64,000 nucleotides of DNA, from the NCBI RefSeq assembly GCF_013141725.1, contig NZ_WHNZ01000018.1, positions 35,790 through 99,789 on the forward strand. Direction: 5' to 3'. Under the pieces are notes generated by a model, which had not been told where the DNA came from, searched no databases, and saw nothing but the letters and a program-made list of their open reading frames with translations. Positions 27,767 to 36,917 of the stretch are shown here, piece after piece. Each line of letters opens with the position of its first letter. The stretch's first letter is position 1. The position numbers were made by a program, and so were the translations under genes. This DNA comes from Paenibacillus planticolens (GTDB lineage: Bacteria; Bacillota; Bacilli; Paenibacillales; NBRC-103111).

Positions 27767-27777
27767 TGTGCATAAAC

Positions 27778-28119
27778 TTATTTTTTTCGGTCGAAAAAGA
27801 AACTTTCAGTGTCATAATGGTTATCGTATGCATTTCGCTGGGTTTTACCCGTGTCCAGCTTGGCCAGCTGCATACTTGCTTCATCCCGGAATTGCTGCAG
27901 CTTCTTCAGGAAAATGGGATCTAGACTGATCACTGCTTGAATGCGGGATTGATAGGTCTCCTTATCCCGCGCTGTCGCTGTTCCAGTGGCGTTAAGAAGC
28001 GCCTGCATGATGTCCTCGCGCTTCTCCATAAACTCTGAGATACGTTCCGCATCCATCGTCACAAGCTCGGCTAATCCTTGTTGTGTTAGTTGCTCCAGCT
28101 CCGTGACCAGCTTATCCAT
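27778..28119 (-). CDS. fliT: FliT-like flagellar protein
   Basis: 113 aa from the ATG at 28119 after GCAGGAG, overlapping the fliS end by 8 bp; a longer in-frame start is possible. The protein is mostly alpha-helical (MDKLVTELEQLTQQGL, then MEKREDIMQALL) and lies just after fliS. FliT proteins are small export chaperones, classically for FliD. Sequence conservation is low in this family, so the assignment leans on position (fliD-fliS-fliT, followed by hpf-secA as in B. subtilis) and on length and helicity. Confidence 0.75.
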   Translation of the reverse strand: MDKLVTELEQLTQQGLAELVTMDAERISEFMEKREDIMQALLNATGTATARDKETYQSRIQAVISLDPIFLKKLQQFRDEASMQLAKLDTGKTQRNAYDNHYDTESFFFDRKK

Positions 28120-28516
28120 GCAGAGCTCCTGCAGGTGCTGCAGAGCTAGCATTTACTTGCTTAGCAGCTTGCAGCCAGGTTTCCTTCAACTGAAGCAAAT
28201 AACCAAGTACCTCTTCAGCAGGCTCAACCGACTTCTTCATGTTAGCTTCGATTAAGCGGTGGTTGAAGTATTCATACAGCCTCAATAGATCAGCCGCAAT
28301 CGGAGCGTTCCGATCAATCGTAATGGAGAATTCGCTAATAATGTCCTGTACCTTGACTAGGTTGGTGTTAGCGTCTTGATAGTTGGTCGTTTTCAAAGCC
28401 TCTATACCCGCACGGCAAAAACGTATGGCTCCATCACAAAGCATAATAAGCAGCTGTGCTGGGCTTGCCGTTTGTACCGTATTCTCCAAGTATTTGTTGC
28501 GTTGGGCTTGAATCAT
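28112..28516 (-). CDS. fliS: Flagellin export chaperone FliS
   Basis: 134 aa, all helical, with the family start RNKYLENTVQTASPAQLLIMLCDGAIRF. FliS binds the disordered C-terminus of unsecreted flagellin and prevents early polymerisation; in B. subtilis it also affects FliW/CsrA feedback. The last about 15 residues are an Ala-rich tail beyond the usual core. It overlaps fliT by 8 bp and starts 34 bp after fliD. Confidence 0.95.
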   Translation of the reverse strand: MIQAQRNKYLENTVQTASPAQLLIMLCDGAIRFCRAGIEALKTTNYQDANTNLVKVQDIISEFSITIDRNAPIAADLLRLYEYFNHRLIEANMKKSVEPAEEVLGYLLQLKETWLQAAKQVNASSAAPAGALHG

Positions 28517-28550
28517 TGTTATTTCCCCCTAGTTTAAAGTAGGACTCTTA

Positions 28551-30740
28551 TTAGCCGCCCATTTGTTGTGTTAGTTGTGCGCTTTGTGCTTGCATTTGAG
28601 TGATATATTTTTCCATAGCAGTGAATTGGTTATAGTAACGGGTTTGCAGTGCATCTAATTTTGTAGTCCAGTCATCGATTCTTTTGTTAAGTTCTTTGGT
28701 TGATTTCCCTAATGTATAGCTGGTATCTACGCTATTCGATATACCAGCTCTTGCTGTAATTTTACCTATGAGTGATGAAGCCAAGTTATTTAAACGTGTT
28801 GCAACACCGTCACCGGCAGTCGACTCTTTTAATTTGTCGTCCGAGACAAACAGCGCCATCACTTGATCCGGATTCTCTGCGATAGCTTTCTTGAGCTTAT
28901 TATCGTCGATATAAATTTTCCCGTTATCTAAATAACTACCAGAGATTGCTCCACCAATCGTAACACTCGTCGATATACCAATTTCAGAAAGACTCTTCGC
29001 GCTCCCTGATGGTAAACCTGTTATTGGGCTTGAAAAAGAGCTTCGAAGATTCGTTAACGCTTGATTAAGTATCATGTCGCCACGCAATGTCCCACTCTTG
29101 GCTTTGGCTTCCCATGCCGTAATCTGGTCGTCTTTCATACTCTCGCGTTGACTATCCGTTAGCGGTGTATAATCCCTATATTTCTTTTCATTAACTTTTG
29201 TATTAATAGTATCTATAAGTTCGTTATACTTATCAATGAAATTTTTAATGTTATTGTAAATAGAATCGGTATCACCGATCACGTTAACGTCAACAGCTGA
29301 CGAAGTCGTTTTCTTTGCAGTAAAATTTATCCCATTTATCGTGAAAGAGTTCGTATCATACTTCGCAATTGCTCCATTAAATTGCACCTCGGCTTGAGTT
29401 CCTTCCTTCTTAACTTGGTTGAAGGTTGCCGGTGTAGTTGTACTACTCATTTTAAATTGAGGTAGCACATTTGCTGCGCTATCTTTTTCATCAGTTAATG
29501 TAATGGAGTCCGTTGTTGGATTAGAAAAAACAATATTATGGTTACTATCCAGATAAGCAGACACTCCTAATTTGCCTACTGCCGAACTATTAATAGCATC
29601 GATCACATTAGCAATCGTTGTAGTCTTATCGATACTAATATCAACCGATGCAGAGCCTACTTTCACTCTCAATTGTTTAGTTGTCGTTAAATTTCTATCA
29701 ATTAAAGTAGAAGTAGGTACATCAAGATTGGGAGCAGGTGTAGTTAGCTTACTGTTTACCTTCGTGGTATCATCATTTTGGTCGGATAGAGTCGCGGTGA
29801 CTGGATTGTCGCCGGCATCTTTAAATTTTAAATTATTATTACTATCTAAGTATGCCTTTGCACCTTCAGTTGTAGATATTGCAGACTTATTAATATCCGA
29901 TATTAACTTGTCATAGGTAGTATCCTTATCAATCGTGAAATCAGCTGTTGTACTACCAATCTTTATGCGCAATGTCTGCGTTGACTTCAGAGAGCTATCA
30001 ATTTGTAGAGATCCTGCAAAATTATTAGTTCCTGAAATTGTAGTACCAGCTTGAGGCGTACCACCTGAAATCTTCAACACATCAGTCAGCAAATCAGCCG
30101 TATTACCCGCTACGTTCTTGGCACTTAAATTCACTTGACCTGCTTTACCTGTTGAGGTGGATGTGAAAAATAGCTTATCAATTGTCGCATCATAGCTAAC
30201 ATTGACACCTGTAATGCTGGATTTGCTATTAATTGAGGACACAAGACTACCCAATGTATCTGTAGGTTTTACCTCTATAGAAGTAGTCCCTTTGGATCCT
30301 CCGATGGTTAGTAATGTGTTACTGGCAAAAGTTTTAGCTGGAGTAAGAGCCCCAACTATATCAGATACCTTTGTATCTGCTCCTTTTACTGTAGCACCTA
30401 GGAGACCCGATGTTGCTGTCGCTGCAGAAGCCAACTTGTCTACTTGAAGTGAGTAATTTCCAGGGGTTGCTACAGAAGTCCCTGTTACACTTACACTGCT
30501 TTCATCAGTAGATGTAGCCTTCTTCGATTGATAAGATGACTGGAGTTTCATATTAAAAGCCAAGTCACGGAAAGCCATGATCTTCGAGTTAATAGTACGA
30601 TAATCATCACGTTGCCATTCAATTGACTGCTTCTGCTGTTTTAATTTGTCCTGCGGCATACGAGCAGCCATCATTAACTTCTTTACTGTATCATCAATAT
30701 CAATACCCGTTCCTGAGAATCCATTTAAACGAGTTACCAT
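28551..30740 (-). CDS. fliD: Flagellar hook-associated protein 2 (filament cap), enlarged
   Basis: 729 aa, larger than B. subtilis FliD (about 500). Conserved FliD ends are present: GIDIDDTVKKLMMAARMPQD at the N-terminus and a C-terminal coiled coil (NKRIDDWTTKLDALQTRYYN, ITQMQAQSAQLTQQM). The extra mass comes from an internal repeat: a unit of the type LRIKIGSTTADFTIDKDTT followed by AYLDSNNNLKF occurs near 257-325 and again near 357-425, with a weaker copy at 142-195. These lie in the outward-facing domains of the cap. It should cap the filament and help flagellin fold and insert. Confidence 0.94.
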   Translation of the reverse strand: MVTRLNGFSGTGIDIDDTVKKLMMAARMPQDKLKQQKQSIEWQRDDYRTINSKIMAFRDLAFNMKLQSSYQSKKATSTDESSVSVTGTSVATPGNYSLQVDKLASAATATSGLLGATVKGADTKVSDIVGALTPAKTFASNTLLTIGGSKGTTSIEVKPTDTLGSLVSSINSKSSITGVNVSYDATIDKLFFTSTSTGKAGQVNLSAKNVAGNTADLLTDVLKISGGTPQAGTTISGTNNFAGSLQIDSSLKSTQTLRIKIGSTTADFTIDKDTTYDKLISDINKSAISTTEGAKAYLDSNNNLKFKDAGDNPVTATLSDQNDDTTKVNSKLTTPAPNLDVPTSTLIDRNLTTTKQLRVKVGSASVDISIDKTTTIANVIDAINSSAVGKLGVSAYLDSNHNIVFSNPTTDSITLTDEKDSAANVLPQFKMSSTTTPATFNQVKKEGTQAEVQFNGAIAKYDTNSFTINGINFTAKKTTSSAVDVNVIGDTDSIYNNIKNFIDKYNELIDTINTKVNEKKYRDYTPLTDSQRESMKDDQITAWEAKAKSGTLRGDMILNQALTNLRSSFSSPITGLPSGSAKSLSEIGISTSVTIGGAISGSYLDNGKIYIDDNKLKKAIAENPDQVMALFVSDDKLKESTAGDGVATRLNNLASSLIGKITARAGISNSVDTSYTLGKSTKELNKRIDDWTTKLDALQTRYYNQFTAMEKYITQMQAQSAQLTQQMGG

Positions 30741-30759
30741 CGCTAGATCAACTCCTTAG

Positions 30760-31173
30760 TTATCTTTTCTCGTCCACAAGAATTCCGGCCATTTGCCAGA
30801 GCTTGGCTACAAAATCCAAACTCTTCTCAGGTGGAATTTCACGTATCGTTTCGCCCGTATCTTTGTCCAAAACTTTAACTGAGATTAGTTTAGTTTTTTG
30901 ATGAATAGAAAACTCAAGAGAAGTTGTTCTACCTTGAATTGCCTTAATGGCATGTTCAATGGCTTTTACTACCTGAGCATCACTTATTGTAACATTTTCA
31001 CCCTTCAGTTCGGCTGTTTTAAGATCTGATGTATTTGTAATGTTAGATGCAATGATTGCTGCTGCATTATTGGTCCCGGTCTCATCTACCTTATGAATCT
31101 TTACTGGCTCAGGAGCTAGTTTTCCTTCTCCCCCGTTGTTTCCGAACCCGCCGACTGGGTAATTCAAGCTCAT
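30760..31173 (-). CDS. flaG: FlaG family protein
   Basis: 137 aa. A low-complexity N-terminus (about 1-55) precedes the FlaG domain (about 60-135, with SLEFSIHQKTKLISVKVLDK, DTGETIREIPPEKSLDF and a terminal AGILVDEKR). FlaG affects filament length; its mechanism is unclear. It is the first gene of flaG-fliD-fliS-fliT and has a sigma-D-type -10 box 38 bp upstream, so it can be transcribed separately from the glycosylation genes before it. Confidence 0.92.
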   Translation of the reverse strand: MSLNYPVGGFGNNGGEGKLAPEPVKIHKVDETGTNNAAAIIASNITNTSDLKTAELKGENVTISDAQVVKAIEHAIKAIQGRTTSLEFSIHQKTKLISVKVLDKDTGETIREIPPEKSLDFVAKLWQMAGILVDEKR

Positions 31174-31210
31174 AGAAAAACCTCCATCCGAAGATATAGA
31201 TATATCTTTT

Positions 31211-31217
31211 ATATCGG
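31211..31217 (-). promoter_or_regulatory. Sigma-D -10 element before flaG
   Basis: CCGATAT on the minus strand matches the flagellar sigma-D -10 core; no good TAAA -35 box stands at the usual spacing. Confidence 0.55.
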
Positions 31218-31248
31218 TTGGAGGTCTAGGATATATTAGAGAAACTTA

Positions 31249-32457
31249 CTATGAAAATCTTATATTAGTTCTTAAATATGCATCATAAATTTTTTTTACT
31301 GCTCTTACTACATCTTGAACATCCTCGTTGGTCATTCGCGGGAAGAGAGGTAATGTAATTGCTTCCTCATAATAGCTTTCTGCCTCAACACAGTGAGTTT
31401 GCTCATACCCAATTTGTTGGTAATAGGGTTGTCTATATACCGGAATGTAGTGCACATTGACTCCTATATTTTCAGCACGTAAAGCTGCAAAAATGTCCCT
31501 TCTGTTCTTATCAAAAGCTTCCTTTTTAAAGCGAATCACGTACAAATGCCAACTAGAGTTCGATTGAGGATGCTGATACGGGATTTGTATACCTGGCATT
31601 TCTATGAAAGAATTTTGATACTTCATTGCTATTTCTCTTCGTCGCTCTACAAAATCATCCAACCTATTTAGCTGAGAGAGACCCAAGGCAGCTTGAAGAT
31701 CAGTCATTCTATAGTTGTAACCTAGCTCATGCATTTCATAGTACCATGGTCCTTCATTACGCATTATAATGTCCTGATTTCTTGTCATTCCATGGTTGCG
31801 AAAAAGAAGCAGCTTTTCATAAAGCCTTTGTGAGTCAGTAGTAATAACCCCACCTTCTCCTGTCGTAATATGCTTGACAGGATGAAAACTAAACATTGTC
31901 ATATCGGCTAGTGAGCCTACCTTTTTATCACTATATTTAGCCCCCAGTGAGTGTGCTGCATCCTGGATAACTAGAAGATTGTGATCTCGAGCAATACGGT
32001 GGATTTCATTTACTTCAACGGGTTGACCTGTAAAATCCACTGCAATGATTGCCTTTGTTCTTGAGGTTATTTTTGACTCAATTGATACAGGGTCTATATT
32101 ATATGTATCAGGTTTAATGTCAGCAAAGACGGGGGTTCCTCCCTGATATAGAACACAGTTACTACTAGCAAGAAAAGTTATTGGAGTGGTGATGACTTCA
32201 TCACCATTGCCAATTTCAGCTGCAAAACAAGCAGCATGCAGAGCTGCCGTCCCATTGCAAAATGCAACAGCGAATTTTGCCCCAACGTATGTGGCAACTG
32301 CCTCTTCAAATCTTGGAATCATGGGACCTTGTGTAATAAAATCACTTTCAAGTACGGATAAAACTGCTGCACGATCATTCTCATCTAACCATTGCTTCCC
32401 ATAGGGAAGTAAATTTTTTCTTACTGGTTGTCCACCTTCTAGAGCTAATTCTTCCAT
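31249..32457 (-). CDS. DegT/DnrJ/EryC1 aminotransferase, PseC-like
   Basis: 402 aa from the ATG at 32457 after AGGAGGAACTTTG. A fold-type-I PLP enzyme with ITTPITFLASSNCVLYQGG, the QDAAHSLGA ring-binding segment and the Schiff-base lysine in MFSFHPVKHITTGEGG. The close resemblance to PseC suggests transamination of the 4-keto-6-deoxy UDP sugar made by the PseB-like enzyme. It is the last gene of the glycosylation island. A LegC- or SpsC-like role in making a legionaminic precursor is the main alternative. Low GC relative to fliD and argC. Confidence 0.85.
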   Translation of the reverse strand: MEELALEGGQPVRKNLLPYGKQWLDENDRAAVLSVLESDFITQGPMIPRFEEAVATYVGAKFAVAFCNGTAALHAACFAAEIGNGDEVITTPITFLASSNCVLYQGGTPVFADIKPDTYNIDPVSIESKITSRTKAIIAVDFTGQPVEVNEIHRIARDHNLLVIQDAAHSLGAKYSDKKVGSLADMTMFSFHPVKHITTGEGGVITTDSQRLYEKLLLFRNHGMTRNQDIIMRNEGPWYYEMHELGYNYRMTDLQAALGLSQLNRLDDFVERRREIAMKYQNSFIEMPGIQIPYQHPQSNSSWHLYVIRFKKEAFDKNRRDIFAALRAENIGVNVHYIPVYRQPYYQQIGYEQTHCVEAESYYEEAITLPLFPRMTNEDVQDVVRAVKKIYDAYLRTNIRFS

Positions 32458-32493
32458 CAAAGTTCCTCCTAATCATAAAAACAAGTAACCCTA

Positions 32494-33444
32494 TCAGAGG
32501 TAGTTTGACTGAATTCTAATCCATTCTTCTGTCCGAGAAATACCCTCTTCAAGCGAAACTTGGGGCTCCCAATCTAGTAATCGCTTAGCTTTGGTTGAAT
32601 TGCACAACAATTTCTGAATTTCGCTTTGAGGGTGAATATGAGGAACATGCTTAATCCTAGCTTCATCCTTAACAATAAGTAATGCCAATTCGTTAATAGA
32701 GATATCTCGCCCTAGTCCTGCATTTACAATTTGTCCATTTACAGTATTTGAGTATCCCGCTTCAACTACGAACCGTGCACAATCTTCTACAAAAAGCAAG
32801 TCTCGAGTCTGAGTACCTTCACCATAAATATTTAATTCTTTACCTGCTAACTTATTATTAAGGAAAATGGCAACAACGCCACCCTCCCCCCCAGTTTTTT
32901 GATAAGGTCCATAGGTATTAAATGGGCGAATTACAACAACTGGTAAACCATATGCATAATAATATGAAAGCACCATGTTTTCAGCGGCTATTTTAGCGCC
33001 TGCATAAGGGGATGCGGGTTTAGTTGGGTGATACTCTGTAATGCCTGTTTCATCAGTACAGCGATCATAGACCATGCAGGTACTCATAAATACAACTTTT
33101 ACGTTGTGCTTACGACATTGCTCCATAATATTAAAAGTTCCTACTGTATCATTATAAAAAGTAGTGCTAGGGTTATCTATCGAATCCTGTACGTTAATCG
33201 AAGCACCTAAGTGATAACAAATGTTAAATTGGTTTGCTCCAAATAAATTACTAAGTAACACCTCATCTTTGATATCTCCGATCACTATCTCTTTAAATCC
33301 AGGGTGTTCTTGAAATTCTTTAACGTTTTCTTTGCTTCCATTTGAAAAGTCGTCAAGTATCCATACATTATGACCATCTTCTAATAATCTTTTTAATACC
33401 CACCTACCAATAAAGCCAGCTCCACCAGTTAGTATAACGTTCAT
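32494..33444 (-). CDS. NAD-dependent SDR epimerase/dehydratase of the glycosylation island
   Basis: 316 aa, extended short-chain dehydrogenase. N-terminal TGGAGFIGRWVLKRLL binds NAD; the catalytic Ser/Thr region is MSTCMVYDR and the YxxxK motif is SPYAGAKIAAENM. RPFNTYGPYQ and a GEGTQTRDLLFVEDCA stretch are typical of UDP-sugar 4-epimerases and dTDP-sugar dehydratases. The standard pseudaminate route has no such enzyme beyond PseB, so it may change the sugar's stereochemistry or feed a second glycan sugar. The substrate cannot be read. It lies between the pseI-like and pseC-like genes. Confidence 0.8.
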   Translation of the reverse strand: MNVILTGGAGFIGRWVLKRLLEDGHNVWILDDFSNGSKENVKEFQEHPGFKEIVIGDIKDEVLLSNLFGANQFNICYHLGASINVQDSIDNPSTTFYNDTVGTFNIMEQCRKHNVKVVFMSTCMVYDRCTDETGITEYHPTKPASPYAGAKIAAENMVLSYYYAYGLPVVVIRPFNTYGPYQKTGGEGGVVAIFLNNKLAGKELNIYGEGTQTRDLLFVEDCARFVVEAGYSNTVNGQIVNAGLGRDISINELALLIVKDEARIKHVPHIHPQSEIQKLLCNSTKAKRLLDWEPQVSLEEGISRTEEWIRIQSNYL

Positions 33445-33470
33445 GTTAGCATAACTCCTTACTTATTGTT

Positions 33471-34526
33471 TTATTCAAAAAGGTCCCATGTCAGAGGAGT
33501 GCCCTTCTTCACATTCTTAGAGATACGTTTACCTAATAATGTTTCATAATACTGTGGTGATAAACCAAACCCTGGCCTAATAGCACGCATATTTTTTTCA
33601 GTCAATCTCTCGCCAGCATCTATGTCTTGAGCAATATATAAAGAACGCCTAAATTGCATGGATTTCAACTCTGCTTGAAGAGGACCATAAGCAACCGTAC
33701 CTAATGCACGCCAAGCTCGTTCGGTCTCAATAACTAATGACTTCATCTCATGAGGCTCCATTGAAAAAGTAGCATCAACTCCACCATCAGCTCTATTTAA
33801 TGTAAAATGCTTTTCAATTACAGTTGCTCCTAATGAAATACTAGCAATCCCAACACCCACTCCTAACGTGTGATCCGACAAACCGACTTGACAATCAAAC
33901 ATTTGGCTCATATGCGGTATAGTATTAATATTTGAATTTTCAGGTGATGAGGGATAGGTGCTAGTGCATTTAAGAAGAATTAAATTTTTACACCCTGCTT
34001 CTTTAGCAGTTCTGACTGAAAGATCAAGCTCTGCTAATGTTGCCATTCCTGTTGATATAATCATCGGTTTACCCGTTGAGGCTACCTTACGAATTAAAGG
34101 TATATCACCGTTTTCAAAAGAAGCAATTTTATACATTGGTACATTCAGATCTTCGAGAAAATCTACAGCAGTTTCGTCAAAAGGGGTGCTGAAGCAAATT
34201 ATTCCTAGTTTTTTGCATCGTTCTATAATAGAAGCATGCCATTCCCATGGAGTGTAGGCTTGTTTATACAAATTATATAATGAGTTCCCTCTCCATAAAC
34301 TTTCTTTATCTTGTATGTAGAAATCGCCTTCATCCAAGTCAAGTGTCATTGTCTCCGGTGTATATGTCTGTAGTTTCAGAGCATCTACACCACAAGCAGC
34401 AGCTGCATCAACTATTTGCAAAGCTTTTTCTAAAGACTGATTATGATTACCTGACATCTCTGCTATAATAAAAGGACGCACATCACTACCAATTTTTCTA
34501 TTATCTACAGTGAATGTTTTCATCAT
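33471..34526 (-). CDS. pseI: Nonulosonate (pseudaminate-type) synthase, NeuB family
   Basis: 351 aa, starting at one of two adjacent ATGs after AGGAGGACAGG. The N-terminal TIM barrel has FIIAEMSGNHNQSLEKAL, DALKLQTYTPE, KIASFENGDIPLI, LSDHT and VIEKHFTLNR; the C-terminal 60 residues are an antifreeze-like SAF domain (RRSLYIAQDIDAGERLT). It condenses a 6-carbon sugar with phosphoenolpyruvate to a 9-carbon acid. MSGNHN favours PseI over sialic-acid synthase. The start overlaps the formyltransferase gene by 26 bp. Confidence 0.9.
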   Translation of the reverse strand: MMKTFTVDNRKIGSDVRPFIIAEMSGNHNQSLEKALQIVDAAAACGVDALKLQTYTPETMTLDLDEGDFYIQDKESLWRGNSLYNLYKQAYTPWEWHASIIERCKKLGIICFSTPFDETAVDFLEDLNVPMYKIASFENGDIPLIRKVASTGKPMIISTGMATLAELDLSVRTAKEAGCKNLILLKCTSTYPSSPENSNINTIPHMSQMFDCQVGLSDHTLGVGVGIASISLGATVIEKHFTLNRADGGVDATFSMEPHEMKSLVIETERAWRALGTVAYGPLQAELKSMQFRRSLYIAQDIDAGERLTEKNMRAIRPGFGLSPQYYETLLGKRISKNVKKGTPLTWDLFE

Positions 34527-35109
34527 CCTGTCCTCCTATATCAGTATTAATTGCTCTTCCTGCTATTAGTCTAATAGGTGTATTCCAACCATTCAGCATT
34601 AAGTGAAGGTACTTTTCTTTATCTTTGGAATAATGAAAACTCCCCTGTCCAGATTGTTTGATTCCCTTCAACTTTCCATCGCGAATAATTGACCACTGGG
34701 AGTAAAACAAATTCTCAATACATTTAGATAATGCTTCATAAGTTGAACTAAGGGTTTCTTCATCTGAGAATTCAATTTCCTTCTGAACAAGAATGTCTCC
34801 AGTATCAATACCTGTATCCATATAATGAATAGAAACCCCTTTGGGTGTATCCTCCAAAAAGCTCCACAAATTTGGGTCTGCTCCCCGATTCCATGGGAGT
34901 AGCGAAATATGTAAATTTATTATCCTGTTCTTATATTTTTCTATAAGGTCAGGTTTTATTATATATCGGTATCCATAACTAATAATCCAATCTACAAGTA
35001 TTGGATCATCAGATTTTAATTTTCCATCAAGAATTGTCACTTGATCTCCGTTAGATTCAAGGAATTTTACTACCTGTTCACGATAAGGACCAAGTAACAA
35101 AATGTGCAA
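34501..35109 (-). CDS. Formyltransferase-fold enzyme (methionyl-tRNA formyltransferase-like)
   Basis: 202 aa. A TTG at 35109, six bases after GGGGGG, gives a start MHILLLGPYREQ; a longer frame would overlap pseG. The formyltransferase triad Asn-His-Asp is visible in INLHISLLPWNRG and DTGIDTGDI, in the same arrangement as N10-formyl-THF transferases. It lacks the C-terminal domain of Fmt, so it is a sugar-amine type. It sits between pseG and pseI where an N-acetyltransferase (PseH) would be expected, so it probably formylates the 4-amino group of the nonulosonate precursor. Confidence 0.82.
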   Translation of the reverse strand: MHILLLGPYREQVVKFLESNGDQVTILDGKLKSDDPILVDWIISYGYRYIIKPDLIEKYKNRIINLHISLLPWNRGADPNLWSFLEDTPKGVSIHYMDTGIDTGDILVQKEIEFSDEETLSSTYEALSKCIENLFYSQWSIIRDGKLKGIKQSGQGSFHYSKDKEKYLHLMLNGWNTPIRLIAGRAINTDIGGQDDENIHCR

Positions 35110-35122
35110 AATAATCCCCCCA

Positions 35123-36139
35123 TCAAACTGCAAATAAACATTTTAGTACTCTTGTTACACCTAACCCATCTACAATGTCAACACACTTACTACTCGATGC
35201 AAGTATCCATTCATCATTAAGCAGTGCATCTATATATGCATTTTGGATTTCTTTTTTTTCCACACTTCCACTGTGCCCCAGATACTTATCAAAACTATAA
35301 TAATGGGCAGTTTTAGCTATTTCCACTTGGTTGCTGGCGTTGGTAATCACTAGAGCCGGCAGACCCATACAATATCTTTCCCAAGTAATTGTGCCGCCAG
35401 AACATATAGCAAAATAACTTTCGGCCATGATTTGAGCCATATTTGAAACCTGTACATGAAGCTTAAAATTGGGGGTATGGCTGCAAATATCTTTTATCTC
35501 CCTAATGTATGGGTTATTTTTCCCAACGACAATAATAATAGTATTGGCTAAATGTGCGAACTCTAGTAAAGAATTCAGAACATACATTGTTTCATTAGTC
35601 GGATCTGTACCACCAAAAGTCACCAAAACCTGCTTAGATTCATTTGCCGATTTGATAGGTCCCAATCTATTGAACCGAAACTCTTCTCTAAGAAGAGAAT
35701 ATTTCGGTCCTAATAATTTCACGCAATCTTTACTAACTAGATTATTGTAACGTCCTTTTAGATCTATGTATAAATTTTGGTCAAGCAGCAAATCACAAAA
35801 ATGCTTTCTATTCGCTAAATCATCTATTACCATAACTTTTTCAACATATAGTGAAGCATACCGTTCCCAAGATTCGTCCAAAGAATAATGATCAACAATT
35901 AACCAATCCACTTTTTCTTCAAAGAAACAATGGCTATTATCAAATTGATCCTTGTTATTAATAAGGATTATTTCGTAACCTTTAGCATTAATGAATTCGT
36001 TAATATTCCCTTCCCCATCAGAACACATGAATGTAATATGTACATTATGTTTTTTAAGTTCATCAGCAAGCACCAAGCATCGCATTACATGTCCTGTACC
36101 AATAATAAGGGAAGAATCCGCTCTAAATAATACTCTCAT
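35123..36139 (-). CDS. pseG: UDP-sugar hydrolase, PseG/SpsG-like
   Basis: 338 aa, GT-B fold without sugar-transfer function in this family. N-terminal RADSSLIIGTGHVMRCLVLA carries the catalytic His; LVTFGGTDPTN and AICSGGTITWERYCMGLPAL are the UDP-binding segments. It removes UDP from the diacylated trideoxy hexose to release the sugar for the synthase. Its ATGA start overlaps the preceding cytidylyltransferase stop by 4 bp. The family's PseG/SpsG split does not settle pseudaminate versus legionaminate chemistry. Confidence 0.88.
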   Translation of the reverse strand: MRVLFRADSSLIIGTGHVMRCLVLADELKKHNVHITFMCSDGEGNINEFINAKGYEIILINNKDQFDNSHCFFEEKVDWLIVDHYSLDESWERYASLYVEKVMVIDDLANRKHFCDLLLDQNLYIDLKGRYNNLVSKDCVKLLGPKYSLLREEFRFNRLGPIKSANESKQVLVTFGGTDPTNETMYVLNSLLEFAHLANTIIIVVGKNNPYIREIKDICSHTPNFKLHVQVSNMAQIMAESYFAICSGGTITWERYCMGLPALVITNASNQVEIAKTAHYYSFDKYLGHSGSVEKKEIQNAYIDALLNDEWILASSSKCVDIVDGLGVTRVLKCLFAV

Positions 36140-36885
36140 TCCCGGTTCTTCCCATCAGTTTCGAGCTTCTTTTGTTCCACATTGTTATTAATAAAAACGA
36201 GAGACGGATCTTCCTGAAAAACATTTAAAATATCTTTCAAGCCAAACCACCTAGATATACCGTTTAATCTTTCATAAACAGTAGAAATAAGCTTCCAATC
36301 TTCTATGGTATCTAATGTCCATCGATGAAATGAATGGTCCTTATCTGAGAAATACGAATACGTTGAGAACATTTCCGGATGTTGATACAAATAAGGTGTA
36401 ACATGCTCTCTATGTTCAGGATGAACAGCTTCCTTGTACGTTTTACGCAATGCAGCAATTGTAAAGATCTCCGCATCTAGCCCACGCGGAAAAGTTCTAT
36501 TCATAAAATTACTTGCATAATCGACATTTTTCTCATGGAATTTTTGAATTAACGTATCTACGATGTCAGGGTCAATAAACGGGCAATCTGAGGTGACACG
36601 AACAATTGAATCAACATGAAAATATTCAGAAGCTTCATAATATCTTGAGAGGACATCGTATTCATCCCCGCGGTAATAAAAAACCCCTAGACGTTTAGCT
36701 TCATCTACAATTAAATCGTCTTCTGGAAGTGTTGTTGTAGCGATTATAATACAATCCACTAATTTACACATAGATATTCTCTCAACAACATGTGATAATA
36801 TTGTTTTATTCCCCAACAACCGAAGTACTTTTCCAGGTAATCTAGTTGAACCCATTCTTGCTTGAATAACAACCGCTGTCTTCAT
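36136..36885 (-). CDS. Nonulosonate cytidylyltransferase, SpsF/PseF-like
   Basis: 249 aa. N-terminal VVIQARMGSTRLPGKVL is the CTP-binding signature of the SpsF/NeuA group, with VTSDCPFIDPDIVD and HREHVTPYLYQHPE in the catalytic part. It would activate the 9-carbon acid as a CMP sugar for the glycosyltransferase. It shares 4 bp with pseG, so the two are translationally coupled. SpsF of B. subtilis spore coat and PseF are both close relatives. Confidence 0.86.
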   Translation of the reverse strand: MKTAVVIQARMGSTRLPGKVLRLLGNKTILSHVVERISMCKLVDCIIIATTTLPEDDLIVDEAKRLGVFYYRGDEYDVLSRYYEASEYFHVDSIVRVTSDCPFIDPDIVDTLIQKFHEKNVDYASNFMNRTFPRGLDAEIFTIAALRKTYKEAVHPEHREHVTPYLYQHPEMFSTYSYFSDKDHSFHRWTLDTIEDWKLISTVYERLNGISRWFGLKDILNVFQEDPSLVFINNNVEQKKLETDGKNRE

Positions 36886-36917
36886 AAAATCACTCGACCT
36901 TATAGTTTATTTAACAT

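Noticed and set aside
27551..27775. 74-codon plus-strand frame in the DnaA-box region
   Set aside because: It overlaps the boxes and the flagellar-operon terminator and lacks a ribosome site.
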